A stretch of DNA of 64,000 nucleotides from Achromobacter sp. AONIH1 (GCF_002902905.1 NZ_CP026124.1:744001-808000), one strand, 5' to 3'. Positions 46,545 to 57,939 are shown, numbered from the stretch's first letter. Translations and numbers: made by a program. Notes: generated by a model from the sequence alone, not told the origin.

Positions 46545-46576
46545 AAAAAACCCCGACACCGTTACCAATGTCGGGG
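46545..46576 (-). terminator. rho-independent terminator of metK
   Basis: Arms CCCCGACA / TGTCGGGG with a 10-nt loop are followed on the minus strand by TTTTTT. It lies 43 bp after the metK stop and insulates metK from the cas locus. Confidence 0.88.
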
Positions 46577-46618
46577 CTTTGCCGGACAGCCGCGCTGTCC
46601 GATGCAAGCAAGCAGCGC

Positions 46619-47782
46619 TTAAACCGCCTTCTTCAGTTCCTGCACCTTGTCCGTGGCTTCCCACGAGAATTCCGGCTCGGAACGGCCGAAGTGGCCGTAG
46701 GCGGCGGTCTTGGTGTAGATCGGGCGCAGCAGGTCCAGCATGTTGACGATGCCCTTCGGACGCAGGTCGAAGTGCTCGCGCACCAGCTTGGCGATCTGGT
46801 CGTCGGGGATGACGCCGGTGCCTTCGGTGTAGACGGTGATGTTGATGGGCTCGGCCACGCCGATGGCGTAGCTGACCTGCACCTGGCACTGGCGCGCCAG
46901 GCCGGCGGCCACGATGTTCTTGGCCACGTAGCGGGCCGCGTAGGCGGCCGAGCGGTCGACCTTGGACGGATCCTTGCCCGAGAACGCGCCGCCGCCGTGC
47001 GGGCATGCGCCGCCGTAGGTGTCGACGATGATCTTGCGGCCGGTCAGGCCGCAATCGCCTTGCGGGCCGCCGATGACGAAGCGGCCGGTCGGGTTGACCA
47101 GGAACTTGGTCTGGGGCGTGATCAGGCCTTCGGGGAAGCTGGGCTTGATGATGTCTTCGATGACGGCTTCACGGATCGCGGCTTGCGAGATCTCGGGCGC
47201 GTGCTGGGTCGACAGCACCACGGTGTCGACTTCCACCGGACGGCCGTTGACGTAGCGGAAGGTCACTTGCGACTTGGCGTCCGGGCGCAGCCACGGCAGG
47301 CGGCCGTCCTTGCGCAGCTCGCTCTGGCGCTGCACCAGGCGGTGCGAGTACCAGATCGGCGCGGGCATCAGGTCGGGGGTTTCGTCGCAGGCGTAGCCGA
47401 ACATCAGGCCCTGGTCGCCGGCGCCCTGGTTCAGGTAGTCCTCGGAGCTGCGGTCCACGCCCTGGGCGATGTCGGGCGACTGCTTGTCGTAGGCGACCAG
47501 CACCGCGCAACCCTTGTAGTCGATGCCGTACTCGGTGTTGTCGTAGCCGATGCGGCGGATCGTGTCGCGCGCGACCTGGATGTAGTCGACGTTGGCGGTG
47601 GTGGTGATCTCACCGGCCAGCACGACCAGGCCGGTGTTGCACAGCGTCTCGGCCGCCACGCGGGCGTTGGGGTCCTGCGTGAAGATGGCGTCCAGGATCG
47701 AATCGGAGATCTGGTCGGCTACCTTGTCGGGATGCCCTTCAGAGACGGACTCGGAAGTGAAGAGGAAGTCGTTGTTGGCCAC
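46619..47782 (-). CDS. metK: S-adenosylmethionine synthetase
   Basis: MetK makes SAM from methionine and ATP. The 387-residue product begins [35 protein letters not shown] and [19 protein letters not shown] (P-loop-like) follow. The start codon is GTG at 47782, with AAGGA 8 nt upstream. No known SAM riboswitch was recognised in the 275-bp divergent gap to the acyltransferase gene, which carries a TTAAAAT-like -10 (about 47965, minus strand). Confidence 0.97.
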   Translation of the reverse strand: MANNDFLFTSESVSEGHPDKVADQISDSILDAIFTQDPNARVAAETLCNTGLVVLAGEITTTANVDYIQVARDTIRRIGYDNTEYGIDYKGCAVLVAYDKQSPDIAQGVDRSSEDYLNQGAGDQGLMFGYACDETPDLMPAPIWYSHRLVQRQSELRKDGRLPWLRPDAKSQVTFRYVNGRPVEVDTVVLSTQHAPEISQAAIREAVIEDIIKPSFPEGLITPQTKFLVNPTGRFVIGGPQGDCGLTGRKIIVDTYGGACPHGGGAFSGKDPSKVDRSAAYAARYVAKNIVAAGLARQCQVQVSYAIGVAEPINITVYTEGTGVIPDDQIAKLVREHFDLRPKGIVNMLDLLRPIYTKTAAYGHFGRSEPEFSWEATDKVQELKKAV

Positions 47783-48057
47783 AGATGCGTCCTTTGCTGC
47801 CCGCTTGACGCAGGCGTTGGTTCACAAGGCGCGTAGCACCCCGGACTGCATGGCATGACGCTATCTGGGCGCGACGCTTTAGCGGATTTGGCAGGCGCCG
47901 CGCAATGCGCATGGCCCCTGTCGTCGCCCCGCAAGTTGTCGGTTAACTCGGCGACCAGTCGATTTTAAGCGAAAATGCGGGTCTGATGCTTTGCCGGGGG
48001 TCCGACCCGATCTTCCGAGCACCGGCACGACCATGCCCGACCTTATCCCTTTGCCGC

Positions 48058-48924
48058 ATGCTTCTCGCCCTCTTCCGCCTGTTCGCCTCCCTGCCCCTGC
48101 CGGCCGCGCATGCGCTCGGCCGCCTGGCCGGACGGCTGGTCTATGCCTGCCCGGGCAAGTACCGGCGCCGGCTGCAGGCCAATGCCGCCCAGGCGGGCTA
48201 CCCCGATCCGGCCTTCGCCCGGCGGGCCGCGGCCCAGGCCGGCGCCATGATCCTGGAAATGCCCCGGGTATGGTTCCGCAATGAGCAGAGCCTGGCCCAG
48301 GTGGTGTCGGACGACAACGAGGTGGTGGCGGCCGCGCGCGCCGAGAACCGCGGCATCCTGTTCCTGACGCCGCACCTGGGCTGTTTCGAGATCACCGCCC
48401 GCTACCTGGCGCGGCTGATGCCCATGACCGTGATGTTCCGTCCGCCGCGCAAGGACATCCTGGCGCCGCTGCTCGAAACGGCGCGCAACAGTTCGGCGGT
48501 CAACGCCGTGCCCGCGACCATGCAAGGCGTGCGGGAATTCGTGCGCGCGCTGCGCCGTGGCGAATCGGTGGGCATGCTGCCCGACCAGGCGCCCGGCGTG
48601 GGCGACGGCGTCTGGGCGCCCTTCTTCGGACGCATGGCCTACACCATGACGCTGCCGGGCAAGCTGGCCACGCAAACGGGCGTGCCCATCATCCTGACCG
48701 CGGGCGAGCGCCTGCCGGGCGGCCGTGGCTGGCGCATCCACTATGTGCGCGTGCCCGAGCCGCTGCCGGCCGAGCCCGAAGCCCAGGCCGCGCTGCTGAA
48801 CGCCGCCATGGAAACGCTGATCCGGCGCTGCCCCGAGCAATATCTGTGGAGCTACAACCGCTACAAGACGCCGCGCGGGGCGCCGCCGGCCCCGCAGGCC
48901 GACGCGACCCCGACCGCCGGCTGA
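48058..48924 (+). CDS. LpxL/HtrB-type lipid A acyltransferase
   Basis: The 288-residue protein belongs to the lysophospholipid acyltransferase superfamily that adds secondary acyl chains to lipid A. The catalytic HX4E motif is HLGCFE, and MLPDQAPGVGDGVWAPFFG is typical of LpxL/LpxM. A hydrophobic N-terminal segment anchors it in the inner membrane. The ATG at 48058 is preferred to an upstream in-frame start because it begins the hydrophobic anchor. It is in tandem with a second paralogue. Confidence 0.88.
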   Translation: MLLALFRLFASLPLPAAHALGRLAGRLVYACPGKYRRRLQANAAQAGYPDPAFARRAAAQAGAMILEMPRVWFRNEQSLAQVVSDDNEVVAAARAENRGILFLTPHLGCFEITARYLARLMPMTVMFRPPRKDILAPLLETARNSSAVNAVPATMQGVREFVRALRRGESVGMLPDQAPGVGDGVWAPFFGRMAYTMTLPGKLATQTGVPIILTAGERLPGGRGWRIHYVRVPEPLPAEPEAQAALLNAAMETLIRRCPEQYLWSYNRYKTPRGAPPAPQADATPTAG

Positions 48925-48967
48925 GCCGGAACGCCGCTCCGCCGTCCCGGCAATTCATTCTTCCGCC

Positions 48968-49861
48968 ATGAGCAATCCCAAGAAAACACGCACGCTCGTT
49001 ACCCTGATGAAATGGTTCGGCCGCATGCGGCCGTCCACCCGGCTGCGCGTCGGCGCGGCGCTCGGCTGGCTGGCCCTGAAGCTGGCGAAGTCGCGCGTGC
49101 GCATCGTGCGCAAGAATCTTGAGCTGTGCTTTCCCGACCAGCCCGAGGCGGTGCGCGAGCGCTGGGTCGCCGAGCATTTCCGCGCGCTGGCGCAGTCGAT
49201 CGTGGACCGAGGCGTGCTCTGGTACGGCACGCCCGAGGCGGTGCGCGAGCTGGTCACCGAAAGCGGCTCCGAACGCATCAACGACCTGACCGCGCAGGGC
49301 CGTTCCGTCATCCTGCTGGCGCCGCACTTCATCGGCCTGGACGCCGCCGCCACGCGACTGACCATGGAGGTGCCCAGCGCCGCCACCATGTACACGCCGC
49401 AGAGCGACCCGCACATCGACGCGCTGGTCGCCGCCGGCCGCGCCCGCTTCAACGAGGTCTTCCTGGTCAGCCGCAAGGATGGCGTGCGCGACCTGGTGCG
49501 CCATCTGCGCGCGCCGCGCCCGGTCTATTACCTGCCCGACATGGACTTCGGCCGCCAGGGCGCGGTGTTCGTGCCCTTCTTCGGCGTGCAGGCCGCCACG
49601 CTGCTGGCCACGGCCCAGTTGGCCAAGAAGTGGGACGCCGCCGTGCTGCCGGTGCTGGACTTCTGGAATCCCGAGACCGGCAAGTATCATGCCGAGGTGC
49701 TGCCGCCGCTGGAGAACTTCCCCGGCGAGAACACCCTGGAAGAAGCCACCGCGCGCCTGAACCGCGAACTGGAAACCTGGGTGCGCCGCTGCCCCAGCCA
49801 GTATTACTGGGTGCACCGCCGCTTCAAGACCCGTCCGCCCGGCGAGCCCAAGATCTACTGA
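48968..49861 (+). CDS. second LpxL/HtrB-type acyltransferase
   Basis: The 297-residue paralogue has HX4D in [10 protein letters not shown], the [17 protein letters not shown] segment and the C-terminal [16 protein letters not shown]. It lies 43 bp after the first acyltransferase. The two probably add different secondary chains to lipid A. Which is LpxL and which LpxM cannot be decided from sequence alone. Confidence 0.88.
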   Translation: MSNPKKTRTLVTLMKWFGRMRPSTRLRVGAALGWLALKLAKSRVRIVRKNLELCFPDQPEAVRERWVAEHFRALAQSIVDRGVLWYGTPEAVRELVTESGSERINDLTAQGRSVILLAPHFIGLDAAATRLTMEVPSAATMYTPQSDPHIDALVAAGRARFNEVFLVSRKDGVRDLVRHLRAPRPVYYLPDMDFGRQGAVFVPFFGVQAATLLATAQLAKKWDAAVLPVLDFWNPETGKYHAEVLPPLENFPGENTLEEATARLNRELETWVRRCPSQYYWVHRRFKTRPPGEPKIY

Positions 49862-49907
49862 GGCCGCCCGCCTGCCCGCGCCCCCGGGAATGGGCGATAA
49901 TCCCGCC

Positions 49908-50801
49908 ATGAACTGGAACTTCACCAAAATGCATGGCGCGGGCAACGACTTCGTCGTCCTGGACGGCGTGCGCCAGACCATCGAGATGACGCCCGAGCGC
50001 ACCCGCGCGCTGGGCGACCGGCATTTCGGCGTCGGCGCCGACCAGATCCTGCTGGTCGAGCGCGCCACCCGGCCGGACGCCGATTTCCGCTACCGCATTT
50101 TCAATGCCGACGGCAGCGAGGTCGAGCATTGCGGCAACGGCGCCCGCTGCTTCGTGCGCTTCGTGCATGAACAGGGCCTGTCCGACAAGAACCCGCTGCG
50201 CGCCGAGATCTCCACCGGCATCCTGGTGCTGGACGAAGGCGACGACGAGCAGGTCACCGTAGACATGGGCAGCACACGCTTCGAGCCGTCCGCCCTGCCC
50301 TTCGACACTGCCGGCCTGGCTTCGCGCCAGCAAGGCCAGGACACGCTCTGGGCGCTGGAACTGGACGCCCCCGCCGGCCTGCCCCGCTCGGTCGAGGTAT
50401 CGGCGGTGGCCATTTCCAACCCGCACGCGGTGCAGGTGGTGGACGACGTGGACGCCTTCCCCGTCGGCGTGATCGGCCCGCTGGTCGAGACGCACGCGCG
50501 CTTTCCGCGCCGGGTCAACGCCGGTTTCATGCAGGTCGTGGACCGCAACAACATCCGCCTGCGCGTCCATGAACGCGGCGCCGGCGAGACGCTGGCCTGT
50601 GGCACGGGCGCCTGCGCGGCAGTGGCCGCCGGCATCCGCCGCGGCCTGCTCGATTCGCCGGTACGCGTCCAGGCGCGCGGCGGCGTGCTCACCGTGGCCT
50701 GGGACGGTGCGCAACTGCGCATGACCGGCCCGGCCGAATCCGTATTTTCCGGGCAGATCGACATCGACAAGCTCGTCTTTTCCATGGCGCTGAACCGCTG
50801 A
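49908..50801 (+). CDS. dapF: diaminopimelate epimerase
   Basis: DapF interconverts LL- and meso-diaminopimelate for lysine and peptidoglycan. The 297-residue product has both catalytic cysteines, Cys75 in EHCGNGARC and Cys231 in LACGTGACA. The start [15 protein letters not shown] at 49908 fits the family. It is followed 4 bp later by the DUF484 gene, the conserved dapF-DUF484-xerC order. Confidence 0.96.
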   Translation: MNWNFTKMHGAGNDFVVLDGVRQTIEMTPERTRALGDRHFGVGADQILLVERATRPDADFRYRIFNADGSEVEHCGNGARCFVRFVHEQGLSDKNPLRAEISTGILVLDEGDDEQVTVDMGSTRFEPSALPFDTAGLASRQQGQDTLWALELDAPAGLPRSVEVSAVAISNPHAVQVVDDVDAFPVGVIGPLVETHARFPRRVNAGFMQVVDRNNIRLRVHERGAGETLACGTGACAAVAAGIRRGLLDSPVRVQARGGVLTVAWDGAQLRMTGPAESVFSGQIDIDKLVFSMALNR

Positions 50802-50805
50802 CCCC

Positions 50806-51483
50806 ATGACCGATACCGCATTCACCGCCCAAGACATCGCCGCCTTCCTGCAGGAACATCCCGGCTTCTTCGACGAGCACGCCGAGGTCTTCGCCACGCT
50901 GCAGGTGCCGCACCCGCACGGCTCGCGCGCCATCTCGCTGGGCGAACGCCAGATCATGACGCTGCGCGAGCGCAACCGCGAGCTGGAATGGCGCATGAAC
51001 GAGCTGGTGCGCAACGCCAGCGCCAGCGAGAGCATCGGCGCGCACATCGCCAAGTGGTGCTGCCGGCTGCTGTCGGAATCCGAGCCGCAGCGCGTGCCGG
51101 GCGAGATCGCGCTGGGCCTGGCCGAACAGTTCGACCTGAACCATGTCGCGCTGCGCCTGTGGAACCTGTCCGGGCAGCCCGACAATGGCTACGGTGAACC
51201 AGTGAGCGCCGACCTGCGCGCCTTCGCCGACAGCCTGAAGGCGCCGTACTGCGGCACCGACACCGGCTTCGAGGCCGTGGCCTGGCTGGACGCCAAGCCC
51301 AAGTCGCTGGCCCTGGTGCCGCTGCGCCTGGAAGCCGACGGCCCCAGCGTGGGCCTCCTGGTGCTGGGTTCGGACGACGCCGAACGCTTCAGCCCGGACA
51401 TGGGCACCACCTTCCTGGAATCCATCGGCCAGCTGGCCTCGGCGGCCCTGCACCGCCTGGAACCGGCCGCGCCCAAGGCCTAG
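50806..51483 (+). CDS. DUF484 protein (GAF-like)
   Basis: The 225-residue protein has the DUF484 start DIAAFLQEHPGFFDEHAEVF. A coiled-coil segment with SLGERQIMTLRERNRELE follows, then a GAF-like domain. Function is unknown; the gene sits between dapF and xerC in many proteobacteria. Confidence 0.88.
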   Translation: MTDTAFTAQDIAAFLQEHPGFFDEHAEVFATLQVPHPHGSRAISLGERQIMTLRERNRELEWRMNELVRNASASESIGAHIAKWCCRLLSESEPQRVPGEIALGLAEQFDLNHVALRLWNLSGQPDNGYGEPVSADLRAFADSLKAPYCGTDTGFEAVAWLDAKPKSLALVPLRLEADGPSVGLLVLGSDDAERFSPDMGTTFLESIGQLASAALHRLEPAAPKA

Positions 51484-51514
51484 CGCCGCCCCGGCGGACG
51501 CGACGGATGACGCC

Positions 51515-52501
51515 ATGACGCAAGCCGACACTGCCGACGCCCCGTCCGAACCGCTGCCCGGTCCCATGCAGGACTGGCTGCGGCACCTGGAAGCCAACCG
51601 CCGCTACTCGCCGCACACGCTGGCCGGCTACCGCCGCGAACTGCATTTCCTGCACGAACTGGCCGGCAAGGCCGGCCAGCCGCTGGACAAGCTGGCCAAC
51701 GGCCATATCCGCCAATTCGTGGCGCGATTGCACGCGCAGGGCCGCGGCCCGCGCAGCCTGGCCCGCACGCTGGCCGCCTGGCGCGGCTTCTACAAATGGT
51801 GGGCGCCAGCGATGGACATGGCCGGCAATCCGGTGGCCGGCGTGCGCGCGCCCAAGGCCCCGCGCGCCCTGCCCAAGGCGCTGTCGGTGGACCAGACCCA
51901 GGCACTGCTGGACCGCGCGCCCGCCCAGGTCGCCAACGAACCGGCGGCCCTGCGCGACCAGGCCATGTTCGAACTGTTCTATTCCAGCGGCCTGCGGCTG
52001 TCCGAACTGGTCGGCCTGGACCTGCGCTATGAACGCTCCGCGCAATACGAGTCGCGCGGCTGGCTCAACCTGGACGAAGCGGAGGTCGTGGTGCTGGGCA
52101 AGGGCGGCAAGCGCCGTTCGGTGCCCGTGGGCCAGGCCGCATTGGCGGCCCTGCGCAAGTGGATCGCGGCGCGGCCGCAGCTGATGCCCTTCAGCGCCGC
52201 GCCCGAGGATGCCGCCGCCCTGTTCCTGGGCGCGCGCGGCCGCCGCATCTCGCCGCGCGTAGTGCAGCTGCAGCTGGCGCGCGTGGCGCGCGAGGCCGGC
52301 CTGCCCACGCATGTGCATCCGCACGTGCTGCGGCACAGCTTCGCCAGCCACGTGCTGCAATCGGCCCAGGACCTGCGCGCCGTACAGGAAATGCTGGGCC
52401 ACGCCAACATCTCCACCACCCAGGTCTACACGCGCCTGGACTTCCAGCATCTGGCCAAGGCCTACGATCAGGCGCATCCGCGCGCCGGCCGCAAGTCCTG
52501 A
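51515..52501 (+). CDS. xerC: site-specific tyrosine recombinase XerC
   Basis: XerC with XerD resolves chromosome dimers at dif. The 328-residue product has an N-terminal SAM-like core-binding domain and the catalytic set: Arg in SSGLRLSELVGL, the Lys beta-hairpin GKGGKRR, HVLRHSFASH and the Tyr in TTQVYTRLDF. It follows DUF484 in the standard order and is not a phage integrase by context. Confidence 0.94.
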   Translation: MTQADTADAPSEPLPGPMQDWLRHLEANRRYSPHTLAGYRRELHFLHELAGKAGQPLDKLANGHIRQFVARLHAQGRGPRSLARTLAAWRGFYKWWAPAMDMAGNPVAGVRAPKAPRALPKALSVDQTQALLDRAPAQVANEPAALRDQAMFELFYSSGLRLSELVGLDLRYERSAQYESRGWLNLDEAEVVVLGKGGKRRSVPVGQAALAALRKWIAARPQLMPFSAAPEDAAALFLGARGRRISPRVVQLQLARVAREAGLPTHVHPHVLRHSFASHVLQSAQDLRAVQEMLGHANISTTQVYTRLDFQHLAKAYDQAHPRAGRKS

Positions 52502-52522
52502 CGGCGTCCGTTCGCGGACGCC

Positions 52523-53638
52523 TCAACCGCCGCCGGCCAGCATCCCGCCCAGCAGCAGAATGCCCAGCAACAGCACCGCCAGGGCCGCCAAGGCCTCGAC
52601 GCCGTAGCGCAGCCGCGCCGCGCCGGCGCTGGACAGGCGCGCGCCCAGCCGGTTGGCCGCGCCGCCGGCGGCCACCGCCAGGCAGGCCAGCCCGGCGACC
52701 GTCAGCCCCGTTCCCAGGCCCATCGCGAGGGCCGATGCGATGCCGGCGGCGAAGAATCCCTGCGATAGCGAAAAGACCAGCACAATCAGCGCGCCGCTGC
52801 AGGGCCGCAGCCCGACCGCCAGGATGGCCGACACGGCGCGCCGCCAGTTCATCGGCCCGGCGACCTGCTCCGCCGCCGGCGCATGGGCGTGGCCGCAACC
52901 GCAGTCCTCGTGATGGACGTGATCATGCTCGTGATGATGCGTCGTTGCATGGCCCTGTCCGCCCGGCGCCGACACGCGCACGGCGATTGCCCGCAGCGCC
53001 GCAGCACCCTTGGGCGGGGATGCGGCCGGTGCCTGAACGGCAGGCGGCGCCGTGCGCCGCGCATCGGCCCTCCGCCGAAGCAATGGCCTCAGCGCCTTGA
53101 GCCAGACCAGCCAGACACCCAGCAAGGTCACCAGCGCATACGAGGCCAGCTCCAGCCAGCGCGTCGCCTGATTCATGACGGCCGCCGTAGCATCGAAAAC
53201 CAGCGCCAGCACGGCGACCAGCGCGATCGCCACCAGCGCCTGGATCAATGACGACAACAACGCCAGCAGCGCGCCGTTGCGCGCGGTCTGCCGGTTGGCC
53301 AGCACATACGAGGAGATCACGGCCTTGCCATGCCCCGGCCCCAAGGCGTGGAAGACGCCGTAGGCGAAGGACAGGCCCGCCAGCGCCCAGGCTGCGCCGC
53401 CCTCGGCCTGCCAGGCCCGCACCGCGCCGGTCAGCTGACGGTAAAAGTGCGTCTGCCAGGCCGAGACCTGGCCGAAGAAGCCCGCCAGCCAGCCCGGGCC
53501 GGCCATGCCGCCGCCGCTCTCGGGCACGCCGAAAGGATGCGCGGACTGGGACCAGGCCGGCCCCGCCCACGCCAGCAGCGCCGCCAGCGCGAGCGCCAGG
53601 ATCGGAGACCAGGCGCGCAACGTGCCGGCCGGCCGCAT
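52523..53638 (-). CDS. NicO-family metal permease with histidine-rich loop
   Basis: The 371-residue inner-membrane protein belongs to the nickel/cobalt transporter (NicO/RcnA-like) family. It has a cleavable N-terminal segment, FHALGPGHGKAVISSY in an early helix, a cytoplasmic loop rich in His (about residues 240-270, HHHEHDHVHHEDCGCGHAHA), and LRPCSGALIVLVFSL. As the last gene of a Zur-boxed cluster it is more likely part of zinc handling than of nickel export. Its ATG overlaps the DUF1007 stop by one base. Confidence 0.83.
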   Translation of the reverse strand: MRPAGTLRAWSPILALALAALLAWAGPAWSQSAHPFGVPESGGGMAGPGWLAGFFGQVSAWQTHFYRQLTGAVRAWQAEGGAAWALAGLSFAYGVFHALGPGHGKAVISSYVLANRQTARNGALLALLSSLIQALVAIALVAVLALVFDATAAVMNQATRWLELASYALVTLLGVWLVWLKALRPLLRRRADARRTAPPAVQAPAASPPKGAAALRAIAVRVSAPGGQGHATTHHHEHDHVHHEDCGCGHAHAPAAEQVAGPMNWRRAVSAILAVGLRPCSGALIVLVFSLSQGFFAAGIASALAMGLGTGLTVAGLACLAVAAGGAANRLGARLSSAGAARLRYGVEALAALAVLLLGILLLGGMLAGGG

Positions 53639-54281
53639 CACGGGCAGCGGACCTCGATGCGATGCGTCAGGCCCTTGGTGATGGCGAACAGTTCTTCCGG
53701 CAGCGCGTCCGGGTCGGCCGGAATCGCGGCCAACTGCTGCATGGTCTTCCAATCCAGTTCCTTGGGCTTGCGGTAGGCCCGGTTGCAGGCCGCGGCCTGC
53801 GGCCCGCCCAGCGAGACCGCGTCCTTTTCGTCGAACGCATAGGCGACGAAATAGGTCGGGTCATAGATGTCGATCTGCGCGCCGTCCGCGCCCAGCGCCA
53901 TGGGCTCGGCCAGCGGCAGCGTGAAGGCCAGCGACAGACGGCCGGCCTTCGCGTCCCAGTCCACGCGCGCATCACGCGGCGCGGCGAATGCCGCGCTCTT
54001 GCCGTCCACGGACACGCGCGTGAAGTAATGCGAAATCGGCTCGCCCAGCGCCTTCATCCAGTCGCGCGCCATGCCGGCGCGCGTGTCGGCGGACAGCGAG
54101 CCGTCCTTGCCTCGCTTCAGGCCCTGCGTGGCGTAGGCGCCGAACATCTCGTCGAATCGCCAGACCTGCCGCACGGCGGTGATGCGCTTGTCCGCGTCCA
54201 GGTCGATCACCGCGCGCGCGTCGATCCACATGTGGGGATGCGCGCTGGCGGTCGAAGCCGCCAGCAGGCCGGCGGCGACGC

Positions 54282-55343
<1,062 letters not shown>

Positions 55344-55361
55344 GGCGGATCTCCGGAAGAA

Positions 55362-56228
55362 TCAGGCGCGGCCGGCAAGACGGCGCGCCCGCAGCAGCCC
55401 GCCTCGCGGGCCGCCGACGATGGAAAGGAGGTAACAGCCGCCCGCGACCAGGATGATGGCGGGCGAGGCGGGCACATTGAAGTGATAGGAAACCAGCAGG
55501 CCGGCCACGGACGAGAACAGCCCCAGCCCGGCCGCCAGCGGAATCTGGCGCGCGGCGGACAGCGCCCAGAAGCGGGCCGAAGCGGCGGGCAGCATCATCA
55601 TCCCCACCACCATCAGCGTGCCCAGCACCTGGAAGCCCGCCACCAGGTTCACCACCACCAGCACCAGGAAGCCCATGTGCACCCAGCCGCCCGCGCCGCC
55701 GCTGGCGCGCAGGAATCCCGGGTCCAGGCATTCGGCCACCAGCAGGCGGTAGATGGCGGCCACCGCCAGCAGCGTGACGCTGGCCGTGCCCGTGACCAGC
55801 AGCAGGGCATCGTCATCCAGCCCCAGCACGGTGCCGAACAGCACGTGCAGCAGGTCCATGTTGGAGCCGCGCAGCGACACCAGCAGCACGCCCAGGCCCA
55901 GCGAGATCAGATAGAAGGCGGCGAAGCTCGCGTCCTCGCGCAGCGGCGTGAGCCGCGCCACCAGGCCCGACAGCAGCGCCACCGCCAGGCCGGTCAGAAT
56001 GCCGCCCAGCATCATGGCCCAGAGCGACAGCCCCGACAGCAGGAAGCCCGCCGCCACGCCCGGCAGAATGGCATGTGACATGGCGTCGCCCATCAGGCTC
56101 ATGCGCCGCAGCACCAGGAACACGCCCAACGGCGCGGCACCCAGCGACAATGCGCAGGCGCCGGCCAGGGCGCGCCGCATGAAGCCGTAGTCCAGGAACG
56201 GCGAAACGATCCAACCGGCCAGCGTCAT
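55362..56228 (-). CDS. znuB: zinc ABC transporter permease ZnuB
   Basis: The 288-residue protein has about eight to nine membrane segments and the ABC-3 family signature around LGAAPLGVFLVLRRMSLMGDAMSHAILPG. The start ATG at 56228 overlaps the znuC stop (ATGA). It moves zinc across the inner membrane with ZnuC and ZnuA. Confidence 0.93.
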   Translation of the reverse strand: MTLAGWIVSPFLDYGFMRRALAGACALSLGAAPLGVFLVLRRMSLMGDAMSHAILPGVAAGFLLSGLSLWAMMLGGILTGLAVALLSGLVARLTPLREDASFAAFYLISLGLGVLLVSLRGSNMDLLHVLFGTVLGLDDDALLLVTGTASVTLLAVAAIYRLLVAECLDPGFLRASGGAGGWVHMGFLVLVVVNLVAGFQVLGTLMVVGMMMLPAASARFWALSAARQIPLAAGLGLFSSVAGLLVSYHFNVPASPAIILVAGGCYLLSIVGGPRGGLLRARRLAGRA

Positions 56229-56968
56229 GCCAGGCTCCCGCCTTGCCGCTCGCGCGCGGCGCGTAGATGCGCCTCGCTCAAGGTCTCTTCCGTGCGGCCC
56301 CAGGCCACAACGGATCCGGACAGCAGCAGGCATTGCGGAAAATGGCCACGCACGACGTCCAGGTCGTGCAGCACGGCGATCACGGTGCGGCCCTGCTGGT
56401 GCAGGCCGCAGAGCAGCGCCATGAGCTGATCGGCGGTATGGCTGTCCACGGCTGCAAAGGGCTCGTCCAGCAGCAGCACCGGTGCGTCCTGCACCAGCAT
56501 GCGCGCGAACAGCGCGCGCTGCATTTGGCCGCCGGACAAGGCATCCAGGCTGCGGCCCGCCTCGGAGGCCAGGCCCACGGTCTCCAGCGCCTGCATGCAG
56601 CCGTCGAGTTCCTCGCCACGGTAGCGGCGCCAGGCGCCGACCCGCCGCCAGGCGCCCATCGCCACCAGCTCCAGCACCGTCATGGGAAAACTGCGATCCA
56701 GCTCGGCGGCCTGCGGCAGCCACGCCAGATCGGCGCGGCCCGCGCCAGCGATTCTCAGGGTACCGGCCATCGGGGGCAACACGCCCATGATGCCTTTGAT
56801 CAGCGTGGACTTGCCGGCGCCGTTCGGACCGACCACCGCGGTCATGCCGCCGGCTGCGAAGCTGCCGGAGACGGAGCGCAGCACCGGATGCCCGTGCCAG
56901 CCGAAGGAAATCTGGTCGAGTTCGATGGCGGCGCCGGCGGCGGCCCCGGACGACAGTGCGGCGCTCAT
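56225..56968 (-). CDS. znuC: zinc ABC transporter ATPase ZnuC
   Basis: The 247-residue ATPase has Walker A GPNGAGKST, the ABC signature LSGGQMQRA, Walker B VLLLDEPFAAVD and the switch His in AVLHDLDVV. The ATG at 56968 overlaps the stop of a 55-residue ORF upstream (ATGA). It is transcribed from the Zur-boxed divergent promoter. Confidence 0.94.
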   Translation of the reverse strand: MSAALSSGAAAGAAIELDQISFGWHGHPVLRSVSGSFAAGGMTAVVGPNGAGKSTLIKGIMGVLPPMAGTLRIAGAGRADLAWLPQAAELDRSFPMTVLELVAMGAWRRVGAWRRYRGEELDGCMQALETVGLASEAGRSLDALSGGQMQRALFARMLVQDAPVLLLDEPFAAVDSHTADQLMALLCGLHQQGRTVIAVLHDLDVVRGHFPQCLLLSGSVVAWGRTEETLSEAHLRAARERQGGSLA

Positions 56969-57132
56969 GCGCCCCACCAACCCAGCGCCCAGCTGGTCAG
57001 CGCCCACAGGCCGCCAGCAGCCAGCGCCGCACCGGCCATGCGGCGCCATGCGGAAGCCAGGATAGCGGAGCGGACAAGACGCCGCGAGGGCGTGGCGCCC
57101 GGCCTCGGCGGCAGAAGCGTGAAGTGGGACAT
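56965..57132 (-). CDS. small predicted membrane protein coupled to znuC
   Basis: A 55-residue ORF starts MSHFTLLPPRPGATPSRRLV and ends with a hydrophobic stretch (about residues 34-53, rich in Ala, Leu and Trp). Its TGA overlaps the znuC ATG. The 4-nt overlap, its position as first gene after the Zur box and the lone membrane segment support a real gene. No family was recognised and the Shine-Dalgarno is weak. Confidence 0.55.
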   Translation of the reverse strand: MSHFTLLPPRPGATPSRRLVRSAILASAWRRMAGAALAAGGLWALTSWALGWWGA

Positions 57133-57198
57133 ACGGCGAAAAACAGGAAAAGGCGGCGGGCGGCGAAGCCGGGAGAAGCTGAGTTCAGACCAGTTTCT

Positions 57199-57216
57199 GT
57201 TATATTATATCATAAC
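57199..57216. promoter_or_regulatory. Zur box between znu operon and zur
   Basis: GTTATATTATATCATAAC is a near-perfect 18-bp dyad matching the proteobacterial Zur operator pattern GTTAT-N8-ATAAC. It lies in the only AT-rich patch of the gap between the divergent znu cluster and zur, so Zur would repress both when zinc is ample. Confidence 0.8.
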
Positions 57217-57326
57217 CAATCGACTTGGATTTTCCCGGACCCGCCCGCATCTGGAGGTTTTCTGCTACCTTCCAGCCATCGCGCGCGCGGCGCGCGTGCT
57301 TCACCCCTTGATAGATATCGCCCGCC

Positions 57327-57830
57327 ATGCCCGCTACGCCCCGCTCTCCCCGCAGTGACACCGTAGGCGCCCAGCTCAGCGTCGCCGAGGCGCTGTGCGA
57401 ACAGCGCGGACGCCGCCTCACGCCCATCCGCCGCAAGGTGCTGGAACTGCTGCTGCGCCACGGCCGCAGCCTGAAGGCCTACGAATTGCTGGACGCCATG
57501 CGCGAAGTGCACCCCGGCGCGGCGCCTCCGACCGTCTATCGGGCGCTGGATTTCCTGATGGACGAGGGCCTGGTCCACCGCCTGGACGCCGTCAATGCCT
57601 GGAGCGCCTGCCACGACGCCGGCGGCGCGCCGCATGATCTGCTGGTGGTCTGTACCGGCTGCGGGGCGGTGGCCGAGCTGTCCGATCCCGCCATGAGCCG
57701 CCAGTTGGCAGAACGCGTGGCCCAGACCGGCTTCACGCTGGCCACCCACGAAACCGAGATCCGCGCGCTCTGCCCGCAGTGCCAGCAGAAGCAGCCCGCC
57801 GACGCCGGCCACCACAACCACCGGCACTGA
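57327..57830 (+). CDS. zur: zinc uptake regulator Zur (Fur family)
   Basis: The 167-residue Fur-family repressor has the winged helix RRLTPIRRKVLELLLRHGRSLKAYELLDAM and TVYRALDFLMDEGLVHRL. The structural zinc pairs are CTGC and CPQC, and a His-rich tail (HHNHRH) ends it. The cysteines and the zinc-uptake neighbours support Zur rather than Fur. It is divergent from the znu cluster. Confidence 0.93.
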   Translation: MPATPRSPRSDTVGAQLSVAEALCEQRGRRLTPIRRKVLELLLRHGRSLKAYELLDAMREVHPGAAPPTVYRALDFLMDEGLVHRLDAVNAWSACHDAGGAPHDLLVVCTGCGAVAELSDPAMSRQLAERVAQTGFTLATHETEIRALCPQCQQKQPADAGHHNHRH

Positions 57831-57855
57831 GCACCGTCCGGCAAGGGCAGCGACA

Positions 57856-57884
57856 GGGGCGGACAATCCGCCCCTTTTATTTTG
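57856..57884 (+). terminator. rho-independent terminator of zur
   Basis: Arms GGGGCGGA / TCCGCCCC with a 3-nt loop are followed by TTTTATTTT. It lies 26 bp after the zur stop. Confidence 0.88.
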
Positions 57885-57939
57885 CAATCTGCGTCCACCC
57901 CAATAGCCGCCGCGTGCATCGCACAGGCTTCCCCCAAAC

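Noticed and set aside
47783..48057. A SAM-responsive riboswitch upstream of metK
   Set aside because: No SAM-I, SAM-II or SAM/SAH core sequence was recognised on the minus strand.
51515..52501. Tyrosine recombinase as a sign of an integrated element
   Set aside because: The dapF-DUF484-xerC order identifies it as housekeeping XerC.
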